Positions 52,823 through 62,283 of a stretch of DNA of 64,000 bases are shown one piece after another. The notes below the pieces were generated by a model. The model saw only the letters and a program-made list of their open reading frames with translations. It had not been told where the DNA came from and did no database searches. The DNA is taken from the NCBI RefSeq assembly GCF_030486405.1, contig NZ_CP129613.1:3968001-4032000 (forward strand). Reading direction: 5' to 3'. Within the stretch, counting starts at the first letter, position 1. Each line of letters opens with the position of its first letter. A program made the translations under genes and the position numbers. The stretch comes from Mycolicibacterium sp. HK-90 (GTDB lineage: Bacteria; Actinomycetota; Actinomycetes; Mycobacteriales; Mycobacteriaceae).

Positions 52823-54322
52823 ATGACCCACGTCTCACTGGAGAGCACATCCCCCGCGCCGACTTCGGCCGTTCAGCCCGGCCAGTTTCGCGACATTCTC
52901 AACCCCGCCACCGGCGAGGTCATCGCCACGCTTCCAGAACAGGGCGAGCGCGAAGTGGACGCCGCAGTTTCCGCCGCGCGCAGGGCATTCGAGGTCGGGC
53001 CGTGGCCGAGTATGGTCCGCAGCGACCGCGCCAAACTCCTGCTGCGCATCGCCGATGCCATCGAGAACTCCAGTGAGACGCTCTACAGCCTCGAAACCCG
53101 CAACAATGGCCGGCCGATCACCGAGACCCGGGCGCAGCTGTCCCGAGTACCGGAATGGTTCCGGTACAACGCCGGACTGTTGGCCGCTCAGCGCCAGGCC
53201 GTACTTCCCGGGGATGGCCCCTACCTCTCCTATCAGCAGCGGCTGCCGCTCGGCGTGTGTGGCATCATCACCCCGTTCAACCATCCGATGCTCATCTTGG
53301 CGCGCAGCCTGTCAGCGGCGCTGGCCAACGGAAACACCGTGGTGGTCAAACCATCCGAGCTGACCCCGCTGACTACCCTGGCCCTCGCCGACATCCTCGC
53401 CGAGGCGGGATTGCCCGACGGTGTACTGAACGTCGTCACAGGTGCCCGCGCGGCCGGCGAGCGCCTGACCCACCATCCTGATATCGCCAAGATCACGCTC
53501 ACCGGTGGCACCGAGGCCGGCCGCTCAGCGGCGGTCGCGACGGCGTCGCGGTTCGCCCGCATCACGGCCGAACTCGGCGGCAAGACGCCGGTGCTGCTGT
53601 TCGACGACGTCGACCCCGCCATCGCCGCGGAGGGCGCGGCATTCGCGGCTTTCGTCGCGGCCGGTCAGTCGTGCGTGGCCGGCTCGCGATTCCTGGTGCA
53701 GCGCGGCATCTACGACGAATTCGTCGACGCCCTCGCCGCCCGCGCACAGGCGATTCGGCTCGGTGATCCGGCATTACCCGCCACGCAGATGGGACCACTC
53801 ATCAGCGCACGCCAGCGCGACAAGGTGGCGGCCCTGATCCAGACCGGCCTCGATGAGGGCGCCACGCTCAAGGCCGGCGGCCCGACCCCCTCTCTGCCAA
53901 GCCCGTTCGACCACGGATTCTTCCTGTCTCCGACCGTGCTCTCGGACGCCACCATGACCATGACCGTTGCGCGTGAAGAGATCTTCGGCCCGGTGGCGGT
54001 GGCCATTCCCTTCGATGATGAGCGCGACGCCGTCCACATGGCGAACGACAACCCCTACGGGCTCGGTGCGGGCCTGTGGACCACCGACGTAAGCCGGGCA
54101 CACCGGGTCGCAGCTCAGATCAACGCGGGCATGGTGTGGGTCAACGACCACCACCGCCTCGAACCGTCGCTGCCCTGGGGCGGCATCAAGGAGTCCGGAT
54201 CCGGGAAAGACGCCGGCACAGAATCATTCGAGGATTTCTCCTGGGTCAAGACGATCGTGGTGCGCACCGCGGCCGACCACGTCGATTGGTACGGCGACCA
54301 GCCCCAGCGCCGCCTCAACTGA
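52823..54322 (+). CDS. aldehyde dehydrogenase, first gene of catabolic operon
   Basis: A 499-residue NAD(P)-dependent ALDH. Rossmann region LPLGVCGIITPFNHP and ALANGNTVVVKPSE; catalytic Glu in ITAELGGKTP and Cys in AAGQSCVAGSR; EEIFGPV near residue 390. Converts an aldehyde to the acid. Starts a row of same-strand genes spaced 0-50 bp to 63281. Specificity unknown; the association with an importer, ring hydroxylase and Mo hydroxylase suggests an aromatic or heteroaromatic aldehyde intermediate. Confidence 0.92.
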   Translation: MTHVSLESTSPAPTSAVQPGQFRDILNPATGEVIATLPEQGEREVDAAVSAARRAFEVGPWPSMVRSDRAKLLLRIADAIENSSETLYSLETRNNGRPITETRAQLSRVPEWFRYNAGLLAAQRQAVLPGDGPYLSYQQRLPLGVCGIITPFNHPMLILARSLSAALANGNTVVVKPSELTPLTTLALADILAEAGLPDGVLNVVTGARAAGERLTHHPDIAKITLTGGTEAGRSAAVATASRFARITAELGGKTPVLLFDDVDPAIAAEGAAFAAFVAAGQSCVAGSRFLVQRGIYDEFVDALAARAQAIRLGDPALPATQMGPLISARQRDKVAALIQTGLDEGATLKAGGPTPSLPSPFDHGFFLSPTVLSDATMTMTVAREEIFGPVAVAIPFDDERDAVHMANDNPYGLGAGLWTTDVSRAHRVAAQINAGMVWVNDHHRLEPSLPWGGIKESGSGKDAGTESFEDFSWVKTIVVRTAADHVDWYGDQPQRRLN

Positions 54323-54352
54323 CCCTTCCCCGAAACCTCGAAAGGAACATTT

Positions 54353-55708
54353 ATGTCCACAGGACGTTGGCATCAGGACATCACCCGGACACAATGGCTC
54401 GTTCTGGCGGGCACCACCTTGGGGTGGGGACTCGACGGCTTCGCAGGCAGCCTCTACGTGCTCGTTCTCGGTCCGGCCATGAACGAACTGCTTCCCAACA
54501 GCGGGATCGGCACTGACGGAGCGGCAATCGGCTTCTACGGCGGGCTGACCGTCGCGCTGTTCCTCACCGGCTGGGCCACCGGAGGCATCCTGTTCGGTAT
54601 GCTCGCCGACTACTTTGGCCGCACCGGGGTGTTGTCGGTAGGCATCCTTACCTACGCCGTTTTCAGCGCTCTGGCCGTGTTCGCCGAAACCTGGTGGCAA
54701 CTCGGCATTCTGCGCTTCATCGCGGGCCTAGGCTCTGGCGTCGAGGCCCCGGTAGGCGCGGCACTGATCGCAGAATCCTGGCGCAACCGCTTCCGGGCCC
54801 GTGCGGGTGGGGTCATGATGGCCGGATACGCGGCTGGGTTCTTCATGGCGGCCGCCGCGTACGCACTGCTCGGCGACCACGGCTGGCGCGCCATGATGCT
54901 CCTCGCAGGCATCCCGGCCCTGGTGGTCTGGTTCATCCGGCGCTATGTACCCGAGCCGCCCGAGATCGGCGCCCATCTGCAGGCCCGAAAGGAACGGAAA
55001 GCCCTCGGCCGAAACCACGATCACGATCGATTCGTGCTGCGGCGTCTCTTCACTCCCCCGCTGCTGCACCCGATGCTGGTGTGCACCGCACTGGCCACCG
55101 GAGCACTCATCTCGTTCTGGAGCGTATCCACCTGGTACCCGCAGATCATCCGGCAGATGACCACCGCCGACGGCCTTGGCCGAGCCGTAGCCGACCACCG
55201 GGTCGCGGTGGCAGCCATGCTCTTCAATGCCGGCGGCATCATCGGTTATGCCGCATGGGGTTTCGTCGCTGACGCCATCGGGCGGAAGAAAGCCTTCCTG
55301 ATCAGCTTCGTGGTCTCGGCCGCCGCGATCGCTTGGGCATTCCCGATCGACCGCAGCTACACCGAGATGCTCGTGGCCATGCCACTCCTCGGCTTCGGCT
55401 TGTTCGGCGCGCTGTCGGGCACCTTCATCTACGGCCCAGAACTGTTCCCGCCCAGTGTGCGCGCCACCGCGCTGGCGATCTGCAACAGCGTGGGCCGCTA
55501 CATCACCGCACTGGGGCCTTTCACCGCAGGTGTGATCGCCACCTCGTGGTTCGGCGGAAACCTCGGCATCGCCACGGCATCGGTGTCTGCGATCGGCCTG
55601 ATCGCCGTCATCGGTCTTGCTTTCGCACGCGAAACCTGCGGCGAGCCAATGCCGGTCGACCACAACGCAGTCCAAGACCTTCCATTGAGCGAAAAGAGCG
55701 CGTCATGA
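54353..55708 (+). CDS. MFS transporter (aromatic acid:H+ symporter-like)
   Basis: A 451-residue major facilitator with about 12 predicted membrane helices. Between helices 2 and 3 is GMLADYFGRTGVLSVG, and the second-half repeat is GFVADAIGRKKAFL; FMLF-type helices surround. A large central loop (ARKERKALGRNHDHDRF) is cytosolic. Members of the AAHS group import benzoate-type acids. AAAGGAAC lies before the ATG. In the operon it supplies the substrate. Confidence 0.88.
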   Translation: MSTGRWHQDITRTQWLVLAGTTLGWGLDGFAGSLYVLVLGPAMNELLPNSGIGTDGAAIGFYGGLTVALFLTGWATGGILFGMLADYFGRTGVLSVGILTYAVFSALAVFAETWWQLGILRFIAGLGSGVEAPVGAALIAESWRNRFRARAGGVMMAGYAAGFFMAAAAYALLGDHGWRAMMLLAGIPALVVWFIRRYVPEPPEIGAHLQARKERKALGRNHDHDRFVLRRLFTPPLLHPMLVCTALATGALISFWSVSTWYPQIIRQMTTADGLGRAVADHRVAVAAMLFNAGGIIGYAAWGFVADAIGRKKAFLISFVVSAAAIAWAFPIDRSYTEMLVAMPLLGFGLFGALSGTFIYGPELFPPSVRATALAICNSVGRYITALGPFTAGVIATSWFGGNLGIATASVSAIGLIAVIGLAFARETCGEPMPVDHNAVQDLPLSEKSAS

Positions 55709-56895
55709 CCGAATACGCCAATGCGTCGGCGATCGTCGTCGGAGGATCCATCGGAGGGCTGACGACGGCCCTGCTGTTGCGCGACCTGGGATTCCACGTC
55801 GATGTCTACGAACGCACCCCGGTCCCCCTGGACGGCCGCGGCAGCGGCATCGTCCTGCAACCCGATACCGTGCGCTGGTTCGCCGAACGCAGCCACCAGA
55901 AACTTGCCGACCTGCACACCGCCACCGACTTCGTGCAGTACCTCGACCCCAGCGGAGCGGTCATCCACCGCGAACGCGCGGTGTGGACCTATACCTCGTG
56001 GGGCACGTTCTACCGGGCTCTGCTGGCCGACTTCGGCACCGAGCACTACCACTACGGCGAGTTCGCCTGCGGCTTCGACCAGGATGCCGACACGGTCACC
56101 GTGCGGTTCGTCAGCGGAAGAACAGCCCGCGCCGACCTCGTGGTGTTCGCCGACGGCATCAGCTCGCCGGCACGCGAATCCTTCGACCGTGACGCCAAAC
56201 TCGCCTATTCGGGATATGTCGGCTGGCGGGGCACTGTCGCGCTGTCAGAACTCAGCGCGCAGACCCGCGAAACTCTTAGCGACGCCATCACCTACACCGT
56301 AGTCCCGAATTCCCACATCACCATGTACCCGATACCCGGTGAGGACAGCCTCGACGAGGCCGACCGTCTGATGAACTACGTCTGGTACCGCAACGTTTCG
56401 GCCGGACCTGAGCTCACTGAGCTGCTCACCGACAAGCGGGGGTTCACCGGATCGGTGTCCGTGCACCCCGGACAGGTCCAGGACCGCTTCGTCACCGAAC
56501 TGCGCTCGGCGGCCGGCCGGCAGCTGGCCCCCGCGGTGGCCGAGGTGGTCGCCGCCACCGCCCAGCCCTATCTGCAGGTGTTGTCGGACGTGCGGTCCTC
56601 GCGGATGGCGCTCGGCCGGGCTGCACTGATCGGAGATGCCGCGTGTGCATCGCGGCCACACGCGGCGGCGGGAACCGCCAAGGCCGCCGCGGACGCCTGG
56701 GCCCTGGCCGACGCCTTGTCCACCTCATCGGGCGACATCACCTCAGCTCTGTCGAAGTGGGAGCCGGCCCAGCTGCAGCTCAGCGACACGCTCCTACGCC
56801 GAGTCGTCGACATGGGCGAACGCTCCCAGTTCCGCAACACCTGGACACCCGGCGACCCGGATCTGCGGTTCGGCCTGTACGGGCCCGGGCACTGA
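55705..56895 (+). CDS. FAD-dependent aromatic-ring hydroxylase (dihydroxypyridine monooxygenase-like)
   Basis: A 396-residue group A flavin monooxygenase. GxGxxG in VVGGSIGGLTTALLLRDLG, followed by VDVYERTP. The FAD motif near residue 310 is ALIGDAACASRPHAAAGTAKA, the (DG/GD) pattern seen in 2,6-dihydroxypyridine 3-monooxygenase and related enzymes. Hydroxylates an activated aromatic or pyridine ring with NADH. The ATG overlaps the MFS stop by four bases. Confidence 0.85.
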   Translation: MTEYANASAIVVGGSIGGLTTALLLRDLGFHVDVYERTPVPLDGRGSGIVLQPDTVRWFAERSHQKLADLHTATDFVQYLDPSGAVIHRERAVWTYTSWGTFYRALLADFGTEHYHYGEFACGFDQDADTVTVRFVSGRTARADLVVFADGISSPARESFDRDAKLAYSGYVGWRGTVALSELSAQTRETLSDAITYTVVPNSHITMYPIPGEDSLDEADRLMNYVWYRNVSAGPELTELLTDKRGFTGSVSVHPGQVQDRFVTELRSAAGRQLAPAVAEVVAATAQPYLQVLSDVRSSRMALGRAALIGDAACASRPHAAAGTAKAAADAWALADALSTSSGDITSALSKWEPAQLQLSDTLLRRVVDMGERSQFRNTWTPGDPDLRFGLYGPGH

Positions 56896-56923
56896 AACCC
56901 TTCACTACGAGAGGAACTAGACG

Positions 56924-57361
56924 ATGAACGACGACAACTACCTGACCGACCTGCCGCTGGCCGGTGAATTGGTGGCCACCGACTTCGAAAGCTGGCCCGA
57001 TTGGCTCAAGACGGAATTCGCCGACCATGCATTCGACGGACACGTCGGATCCCGCCTTCTCAGCGAGGATTCGCGCGTGCGGGTCTGGGAAATCCGGTTG
57101 GCGCCCGGTGAGCGCTGGCACGCACACCGCCACGTTCTCGATTACTTCTGGACCGCGATCAATGCCGGCAGCAGCCGCCAGCACACCCACGACGGCTCCG
57201 TCCGTGAGGTCTCGTACCACGCCGGCGAGACCCGCCACTTCCATTTCGGGCCAGGCGAATTCCTGCTGCACGACATCGAGAACATCGGAGACACCGAGCT
57301 GGTCTTCACCACGGTCGAGCACCTGGACAGCGACAACACCGCGTTGGACATCGCACGATGA
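56924..57361 (+). CDS. cupin-fold protein in catabolic cluster
   Basis: A 145-residue single-domain cupin. Metal-binding motif region WHAHRHVLDYFW and later ETRHFHFGPGEFLLHDIENIG. May be a small dioxygenase, isomerase or sensor. GAGAGGAAC precedes the ATG. Its stop overlaps the ACMSD-like gene start (ATGA). Catalytic role not established. Confidence 0.75.
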   Translation: MNDDNYLTDLPLAGELVATDFESWPDWLKTEFADHAFDGHVGSRLLSEDSRVRVWEIRLAPGERWHAHRHVLDYFWTAINAGSSRQHTHDGSVREVSYHAGETRHFHFGPGEFLLHDIENIGDTELVFTTVEHLDSDNTALDIAR

Positions 57362-58335
57362 GCGCCGGCACACACTCGCAGGGCGTCATCGATGTCCACG
57401 CACACTGGCTCCCGCGCGACCTGTTCGGGTTGCCGGCCGGCACACCGTACGGACCGATGAACGACCGGGAAGGCCAGCTGTATCTCGGCGACCTGCCGTT
57501 GTCGATCGCCACCGAGGCGATGAGCGACGAGGCCGCCATCATCGAGGACATGGCACGTGCCGGGGTCGCGGTGCGGGTGCTCTCAGCGCCACCGTTCGCT
57601 TTTCCGCTCACCGACGAAGCGGCCGGTGCCGTCTACGCCCAGGCCTTCAACACCGCACTGGCCGATGTCGTGCGCCGGGCGGACGGAAAGCTACTGGGCC
57701 TGGGGATCGTCAGCCTGGGCACACCGGAACTGGTGACCACCCAGCTCACCGCGCTGCGTGACACCGACGGCATCGCCGGGGTCGCCATCCCCCCGGTCGT
57801 CGACGGTGGGTCACTGCATCGCGGAATGCTGCGGCACATCGTTTCCGAGGCCGCTCGCCTCGACCTTTCCGTACTGGTTCATCCCATGCAGATCGGGCGA
57901 CCGGAATGGGCGGACTACTACCTGACCAACCTCATCGGGAACCCGGTCGAAACCGCCACCGCAGTCGCGAATCTGATCCTCAGCGGACTCAAGGATGAGC
58001 TGCCCGCGTTGCGCATCTGCTTCCTGCACGGCGGTGGCTGCGCCCCGGGATTGCTCGGCCGCTGGGATCACGGTTGGCGTGCCCGCGCCGACGTGCGAGC
58101 AGAATGCACCCGGCTGCCCTCAGAGGTGATCCGCGACCTCTACTTCGACACGGTCACCCATGATGCACCCCAGCTCGAGCTGCTCTGCGAGATTGCCGGC
58201 AAAGACAAGGTCGTGTGCGGCAGTGACTACCCGTTCGACATGGCAGAGGCCGAACCCGTACGGTTCGCGGTCAAACACGGCCCCGACGAGAACGCATTGG
58301 CGCGGGCGGCGCGAGCTTTTCTGGGAATGAACTGA
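57358..58335 (+). CDS. ACMSD-like amidohydrolase (decarboxylase)
   Basis: A 325-residue amidohydrolase-2 family protein. Metal ligands HxH in VIDVHAHWLP, His in VHPMQIG, and His in FLHGGGCAP; the catalytic Asp is in CGSDYPFDM. Related to 2-amino-3-carboxymuconate-6-semialdehyde decarboxylase and gamma-resorcylate decarboxylase; likely removes a carboxyl group from a ring or ring-cleavage product. Its last base is shared with the next ATG (TGATG). Confidence 0.85.
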   Translation: MSAGTHSQGVIDVHAHWLPRDLFGLPAGTPYGPMNDREGQLYLGDLPLSIATEAMSDEAAIIEDMARAGVAVRVLSAPPFAFPLTDEAAGAVYAQAFNTALADVVRRADGKLLGLGIVSLGTPELVTTQLTALRDTDGIAGVAIPPVVDGGSLHRGMLRHIVSEAARLDLSVLVHPMQIGRPEWADYYLTNLIGNPVETATAVANLILSGLKDELPALRICFLHGGGCAPGLLGRWDHGWRARADVRAECTRLPSEVIRDLYFDTVTHDAPQLELLCEIAGKDKVVCGSDYPFDMAEAEPVRFAVKHGPDENALARAARAFLGMN

Positions 58336-59423
58336 TGCCCGGCCTCTTCAGCCCCCTGACCCTGCGCGATGTCACGTTCGCCCACCGGGCGTGGATGTCG
58401 CCGATGATGCAGTTCGCGGCGGTCGTCGACGGACCCGAGGCCGGCACCCCCACCGATTGGCACCTGCAACATTTCGGTGCACGCGCGATCGGCGGGGTCG
58501 CGCTGGCGATGGTCGAGGCCACCGCCGTCGAGCCCGTGGGCCGCAGCAGCATCTACGACCTCGGATTGTGGAACGACGCACAGGTGCCCGGATTCCGGCG
58601 CTTGACCGGTTTCATCTCCGCGCAGGGCGCCGTCCCCGGAATCCAGATCGTGCACGCCGGCCGGAAGGGATCCACCGGCCGCCCATGGCCAGACCCGGCC
58701 CGCCAACCCGAGCCCTGGAGGACGGTGGGTCCCAGTCCGATAGCCTTCGGCCGCCACCCTGTCCCCGACGAACTGAGCCGCGCTGAGATCGGACGCATCG
58801 TGACGGCCTTCGCCGACGCGGCCCGCAGGGCGGCTGACGCGGGGTTCCGGGTGCTCGAAATCCACGGGGCGCATGGTTATCTCATTCACCAGTTTCTGTC
58901 ACCGCAAGCGAACGTGCGCACCGACGAATACGGCGGGCCGCTCGGTAATCGGATGCGATTCGCCCTGGAGGTGGCTGCCGCGGCGCGGGAGGCCTGGCCC
59001 GAGCACCTGCCGCTGTTCTTCCGAGTGTCGGCGACCGACTGGCTTGCCGGTGACACCGACGACCCGCGTCCCGGATGGACCGTCGAGGACACCGTCGCGC
59101 TGGCCACCGAGTTGAAGGCGGCAGGTGTCGACCTGGTCGATGTCTCCTCCGGAGGAGCCGTTCCCGACGCCAGGATCCCGGTGTTTCCGGGCTATCAGGT
59201 GCCGTTCGCCAAACGGGTGCGGGCCGAGGCGGACGTCCCGACGGCATCGGTCGGGTTGATCACCGAAGCCGAACAGGCCGAAGCGATCATCTCCGGCGGC
59301 GAAGCCGATGCCGTCTTCGTGGCCCGGGCCCTGCTGCGCAACCCGAACTGGGTCCGCGACGCGGCCCGGCGTACCGGCGTGATCCTGCCCTACCCGCCCC
59401 AATACAGCCGCGCCTTCACATGA
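58335..59423 (+). CDS. old-yellow-enzyme family NADH:flavin oxidoreductase
   Basis: A 362-residue TIM-barrel FMN reductase of the YqjM type. FMN and substrate residues in HRAWMSPMMQFAAV, VEATAVEPVGR and IQIVHAGRKG; GAHGYLIHQFLSPQANVRTD in part; C-terminal VGLITEAEQAEAIISGGEAD. Reduces activated C=C bonds, so could saturate a ring-derived enone. Sits between the decarboxylase and the Mo hydroxylase genes in the same operon. Confidence 0.88.
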   Translation: MPGLFSPLTLRDVTFAHRAWMSPMMQFAAVVDGPEAGTPTDWHLQHFGARAIGGVALAMVEATAVEPVGRSSIYDLGLWNDAQVPGFRRLTGFISAQGAVPGIQIVHAGRKGSTGRPWPDPARQPEPWRTVGPSPIAFGRHPVPDELSRAEIGRIVTAFADAARRAADAGFRVLEIHGAHGYLIHQFLSPQANVRTDEYGGPLGNRMRFALEVAAAAREAWPEHLPLFFRVSATDWLAGDTDDPRPGWTVEDTVALATELKAAGVDLVDVSSGGAVPDARIPVFPGYQVPFAKRVRAEADVPTASVGLITEAEQAEAIISGGEADAVFVARALLRNPNWVRDAARRTGVILPYPPQYSRAFT

Positions 59424-59473
59424 GCCCGGCGTGGCATGCGCGACATCGAGCGATGAGACATGATGGAGGCACC

Positions 59474-61705
59474 ATGAGAGAGCCGGTGAGCCGTGTCGAA
59501 GGAGTCGACAAGGTGACCGGGCAGGCTCGCTACACCGCCGATGTTGTCATCCCCGGCTTGGTGCATGCGGTGCTGGTGCAGACGCAGATCCCGCACGGGC
59601 ATGTTGTCGAGCATTCGCTGCGCCACACCACGGACCGAGTCAGCCGGGCACCTGGTGTTCTGCACGTCCTCACGCCGCTGAATTGCCCTGTGCTACAGCA
59701 GTTGCCGCGCGAGCTCACCTTTGACCTACCGTTGGAGCGGCGGCCGCCGCTGTCCGATCTGACCGTGCAGTACGTCGGTCAACACCTGGCGGTGGTGGTC
59801 GCCGACTCACTGGAGAACGCCACGGAGGCAGCATTTCAGTTCGCCGTGGACTATGACGTGTTGCCGGCACAGATGACGGCCCGCACGGTGCTCGAGCAGC
59901 CAACTGTCCCGGACGAGAAGGACGGTCAGATCCGCCACGGGAGCTACCTTCCGGACCACTTCGTGAAACTCGAAGAAGAGAAACTGCAGGACCGTCGTGG
60001 CGAGAGACCTCGCCACGACGCCCCAGGCAACCGTGTCGATGCTCGCTACACGACACCGATGAATGCGCATTACCCGATCGAGTTGTCGTCGACCATCGCC
60101 CAGTGGGACGGTGAGCACCTGACCGTGCACGACAGCACCCGATGGATCGCGGGCGAACAGGCCGCGCTGGCAGCGTATCTGGGTATGCCCGAGGACCGGA
60201 TCCGAATCCTTTCGCCATTGGTGGGTGGCGCATTCGGGTCCAAGAGCTTCCTGTGGATGCACGTCGTCCTGTGTGCTGTCGCCAGCCGGGCCGTCGGCCG
60301 GCCCGTCAAGCTGGTGCTCACCCGCGACCAGATGTTCACCTCCACCGGACATCGCCCGCGCACCGAACAAGACGTCACCCTCATCGCCGATCAGAACGCA
60401 CAGATTCTCAGCACCGAACATCACACCGTGACCGAGACGTCCACGGTGGCCCACTTCTGCGAGCCCGCAGGCATTTCCACCAGGTTCCTCTACACCTCAC
60501 CGCATCTCGTGGTGTCGCACCGCGCGGCCCGGATCAATGCACCCACTCCGTGTTTCATGCGTGGCCCCGGTGAGGCGCCGGGTTTGTTCGCCCTCGAAGT
60601 GGCCATTGACGAACTTGCCGAACGTAGCGGAGTCGATCCCCTGGAACTTCGTATCCGCAATCACGCCGACATCGACCAGGCTAGCGGGAAGCCGTGGTCG
60701 GGTAAGCATCTGCTGCAGTGTTACCGGGCCGGTGCACAACGATTCGGGTGGCACGATCGCCCGGCCGCGCCGCGGGCGATGCGGCGCCGGGGTGTCCAAA
60801 TCGGTTGGGGAATGGCCACGGCGACCTATCCCGGGCGCCGAATGCCGGCTGGGTGTCGAGTGGACACGGACGCAGACGGATTCGTGCACTTCTCGTCGGC
60901 TACCCATGAGATCGGCACTGGTGTTCGCACCGTGATGACGCAGGTGGCCGCCGACGCGACCGGCCTCGCGATGGACCGGGTGCGCTTCATGTCGGGTGAT
61001 TCGTCGTTCCCTTCAGCGCCCTACAGCGGCGCGTCACAGACGACTGCCACGGTGGGCTCCGCCGTGTTCGCCGCCGGCGTCGAATGGAAGCGCCGATTCA
61101 TCGCTGCTCTGACCGTCGACCGTGGTTCGCCGTACTTCGGCACCGATCCGGCGACCGTGGAGATCACCGCTCTGAGCCCCGCCGCCGCAGCGGCTTACCG
61201 CGACCAGTTGAGCTTCTCGGCCAGCAGTGATGACGGTGGTCAGGAAACGCACGCGGTCCAGTCGTTCGGCGCGCATTTCTGCGAGGTCGAGGTTGACGAA
61301 GACATTGGACGGGCCAGCGTCGTCCGGTGGGTGGCCGTGATGGATTGCGGTCGGGTGCTCAACCCGAAGCTGGCTCGCAGCCAGGTGATGGGCGGCATCA
61401 CGTTTGGCCTCGGCATGGCACTGATGGAACACATTCCCTACGACGAGGCGTCCGCACTGCCGATCGGCGAGTACTACCTGCCCACGCATGCCGACCGCCC
61501 CGAATTCGACATCTCCTTCCTCGACCATCCCGACTACGCGCTGGATCCGATCGGTGTGCGCGGCATCGGTGAGATCGGCACCTGCGGCGTGCCGGCTGCC
61601 ATCGCCAATGCCATTCACCACGCCACCGGCAAACGACTGCGTGACCTGCCCATCACTCTGGAGGATCTCATGGCGCCCTATCAGCCCCCGAAAGCCGGGT
61701 CGTGA
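59474..61705 (+). CDS. molybdenum hydroxylase large subunit (PaoC/YagR-like)
   Basis: A 743-residue molybdopterin-binding subunit of the xanthine-oxidase family. It starts MREPVSRVEGVDKVTGQARY, the usual opening of the chain. GGAFGSKSFLW contacts the cofactor, MRGPGEAPGLFALE is typical of the PaoC group, and the active-site Glu is in GIGEIGTCG at the C-terminus. Oxidises an aldehyde or hydroxylates an N-heteroaromatic using water. GGAGG before the ATG at 59474 sets the start; an ATG at 59453 is less likely. The GTG of the Fe-S subunit overlaps its stop. Confidence 0.9.
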   Translation: MREPVSRVEGVDKVTGQARYTADVVIPGLVHAVLVQTQIPHGHVVEHSLRHTTDRVSRAPGVLHVLTPLNCPVLQQLPRELTFDLPLERRPPLSDLTVQYVGQHLAVVVADSLENATEAAFQFAVDYDVLPAQMTARTVLEQPTVPDEKDGQIRHGSYLPDHFVKLEEEKLQDRRGERPRHDAPGNRVDARYTTPMNAHYPIELSSTIAQWDGEHLTVHDSTRWIAGEQAALAAYLGMPEDRIRILSPLVGGAFGSKSFLWMHVVLCAVASRAVGRPVKLVLTRDQMFTSTGHRPRTEQDVTLIADQNAQILSTEHHTVTETSTVAHFCEPAGISTRFLYTSPHLVVSHRAARINAPTPCFMRGPGEAPGLFALEVAIDELAERSGVDPLELRIRNHADIDQASGKPWSGKHLLQCYRAGAQRFGWHDRPAAPRAMRRRGVQIGWGMATATYPGRRMPAGCRVDTDADGFVHFSSATHEIGTGVRTVMTQVAADATGLAMDRVRFMSGDSSFPSAPYSGASQTTATVGSAVFAAGVEWKRRFIAALTVDRGSPYFGTDPATVEITALSPAAAAAYRDQLSFSASSDDGGQETHAVQSFGAHFCEVEVDEDIGRASVVRWVAVMDCGRVLNPKLARSQVMGGITFGLGMALMEHIPYDEASALPIGEYYLPTHADRPEFDISFLDHPDYALDPIGVRGIGEIGTCGVPAAIANAIHHATGKRLRDLPITLEDLMAPYQPPKAGS

Positions 61706-62283
61706 ACAACAGCGAGATCTGTTCCTCCGAAACGAAACCCAGTGTCGCCGACCGATACGATCTGCGGTTGCGCATCAACGGGACAACCCACCGCATCACG
61801 ATCGACGTGCGCTCCAGCCTGCTCGACGTGCTGCGGGAGCGTCTACATCTGACCGGCACCAAGAAGGGGTGCGACCACGGCCTGTGCGGAGCCTGCACGG
61901 TCTCGGTCAACGGCGAGCGCGTGGTCAGCTGCCTGACACTGGCCGTATCTGTCGACGGATCCGACGTCCTCACCATCGAAGGAATCGCTGACGGCGACGA
62001 CCTGCACCCGCTGCAAAAAGCGTTCCTCGACTGCGACGGATTCCAGTGCGGCTACTGCACTCCCGGACAGATCTCGTCAGCCCGCGCAATGCTGGCCGAG
62101 CACCGGCGCGGCGACCTCAGTATGGCGACCTTCGAAGGCACCAGGAACGACGTTCTGACCGGCTGCTCGCGGTTGACCAAGGCCGAAATTCGGGAACGCA
62201 TGGCAGGCAACATCTGCCGTTGCGGCGCATACGCCAACATCGTCGAGGCCATCGAAAACGCCACCCGGGGCGGGGCTACATGA
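61702..62283 (+). CDS. molybdenum hydroxylase [2Fe-2S] subunit (PaoA/YagT-like)
   Basis: A 193-residue iron-sulfur subunit. First cluster cysteines in KKGCDHGLCGACTVSV plus SCLTL; second cluster in QCGYCTPGQ and NICRCGAY. No twin-arginine signal, unlike E. coli PaoA, so the complex is cytosolic here. GTG start overlapping the large-subunit stop; its own stop overlaps the FAD subunit ATG. Carries electrons from the Mo site to FAD. Confidence 0.92.
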   Translation: MNNSEICSSETKPSVADRYDLRLRINGTTHRITIDVRSSLLDVLRERLHLTGTKKGCDHGLCGACTVSVNGERVVSCLTLAVSVDGSDVLTIEGIADGDDLHPLQKAFLDCDGFQCGYCTPGQISSARAMLAEHRRGDLSMATFEGTRNDVLTGCSRLTKAEIRERMAGNICRCGAYANIVEAIENATRGGAT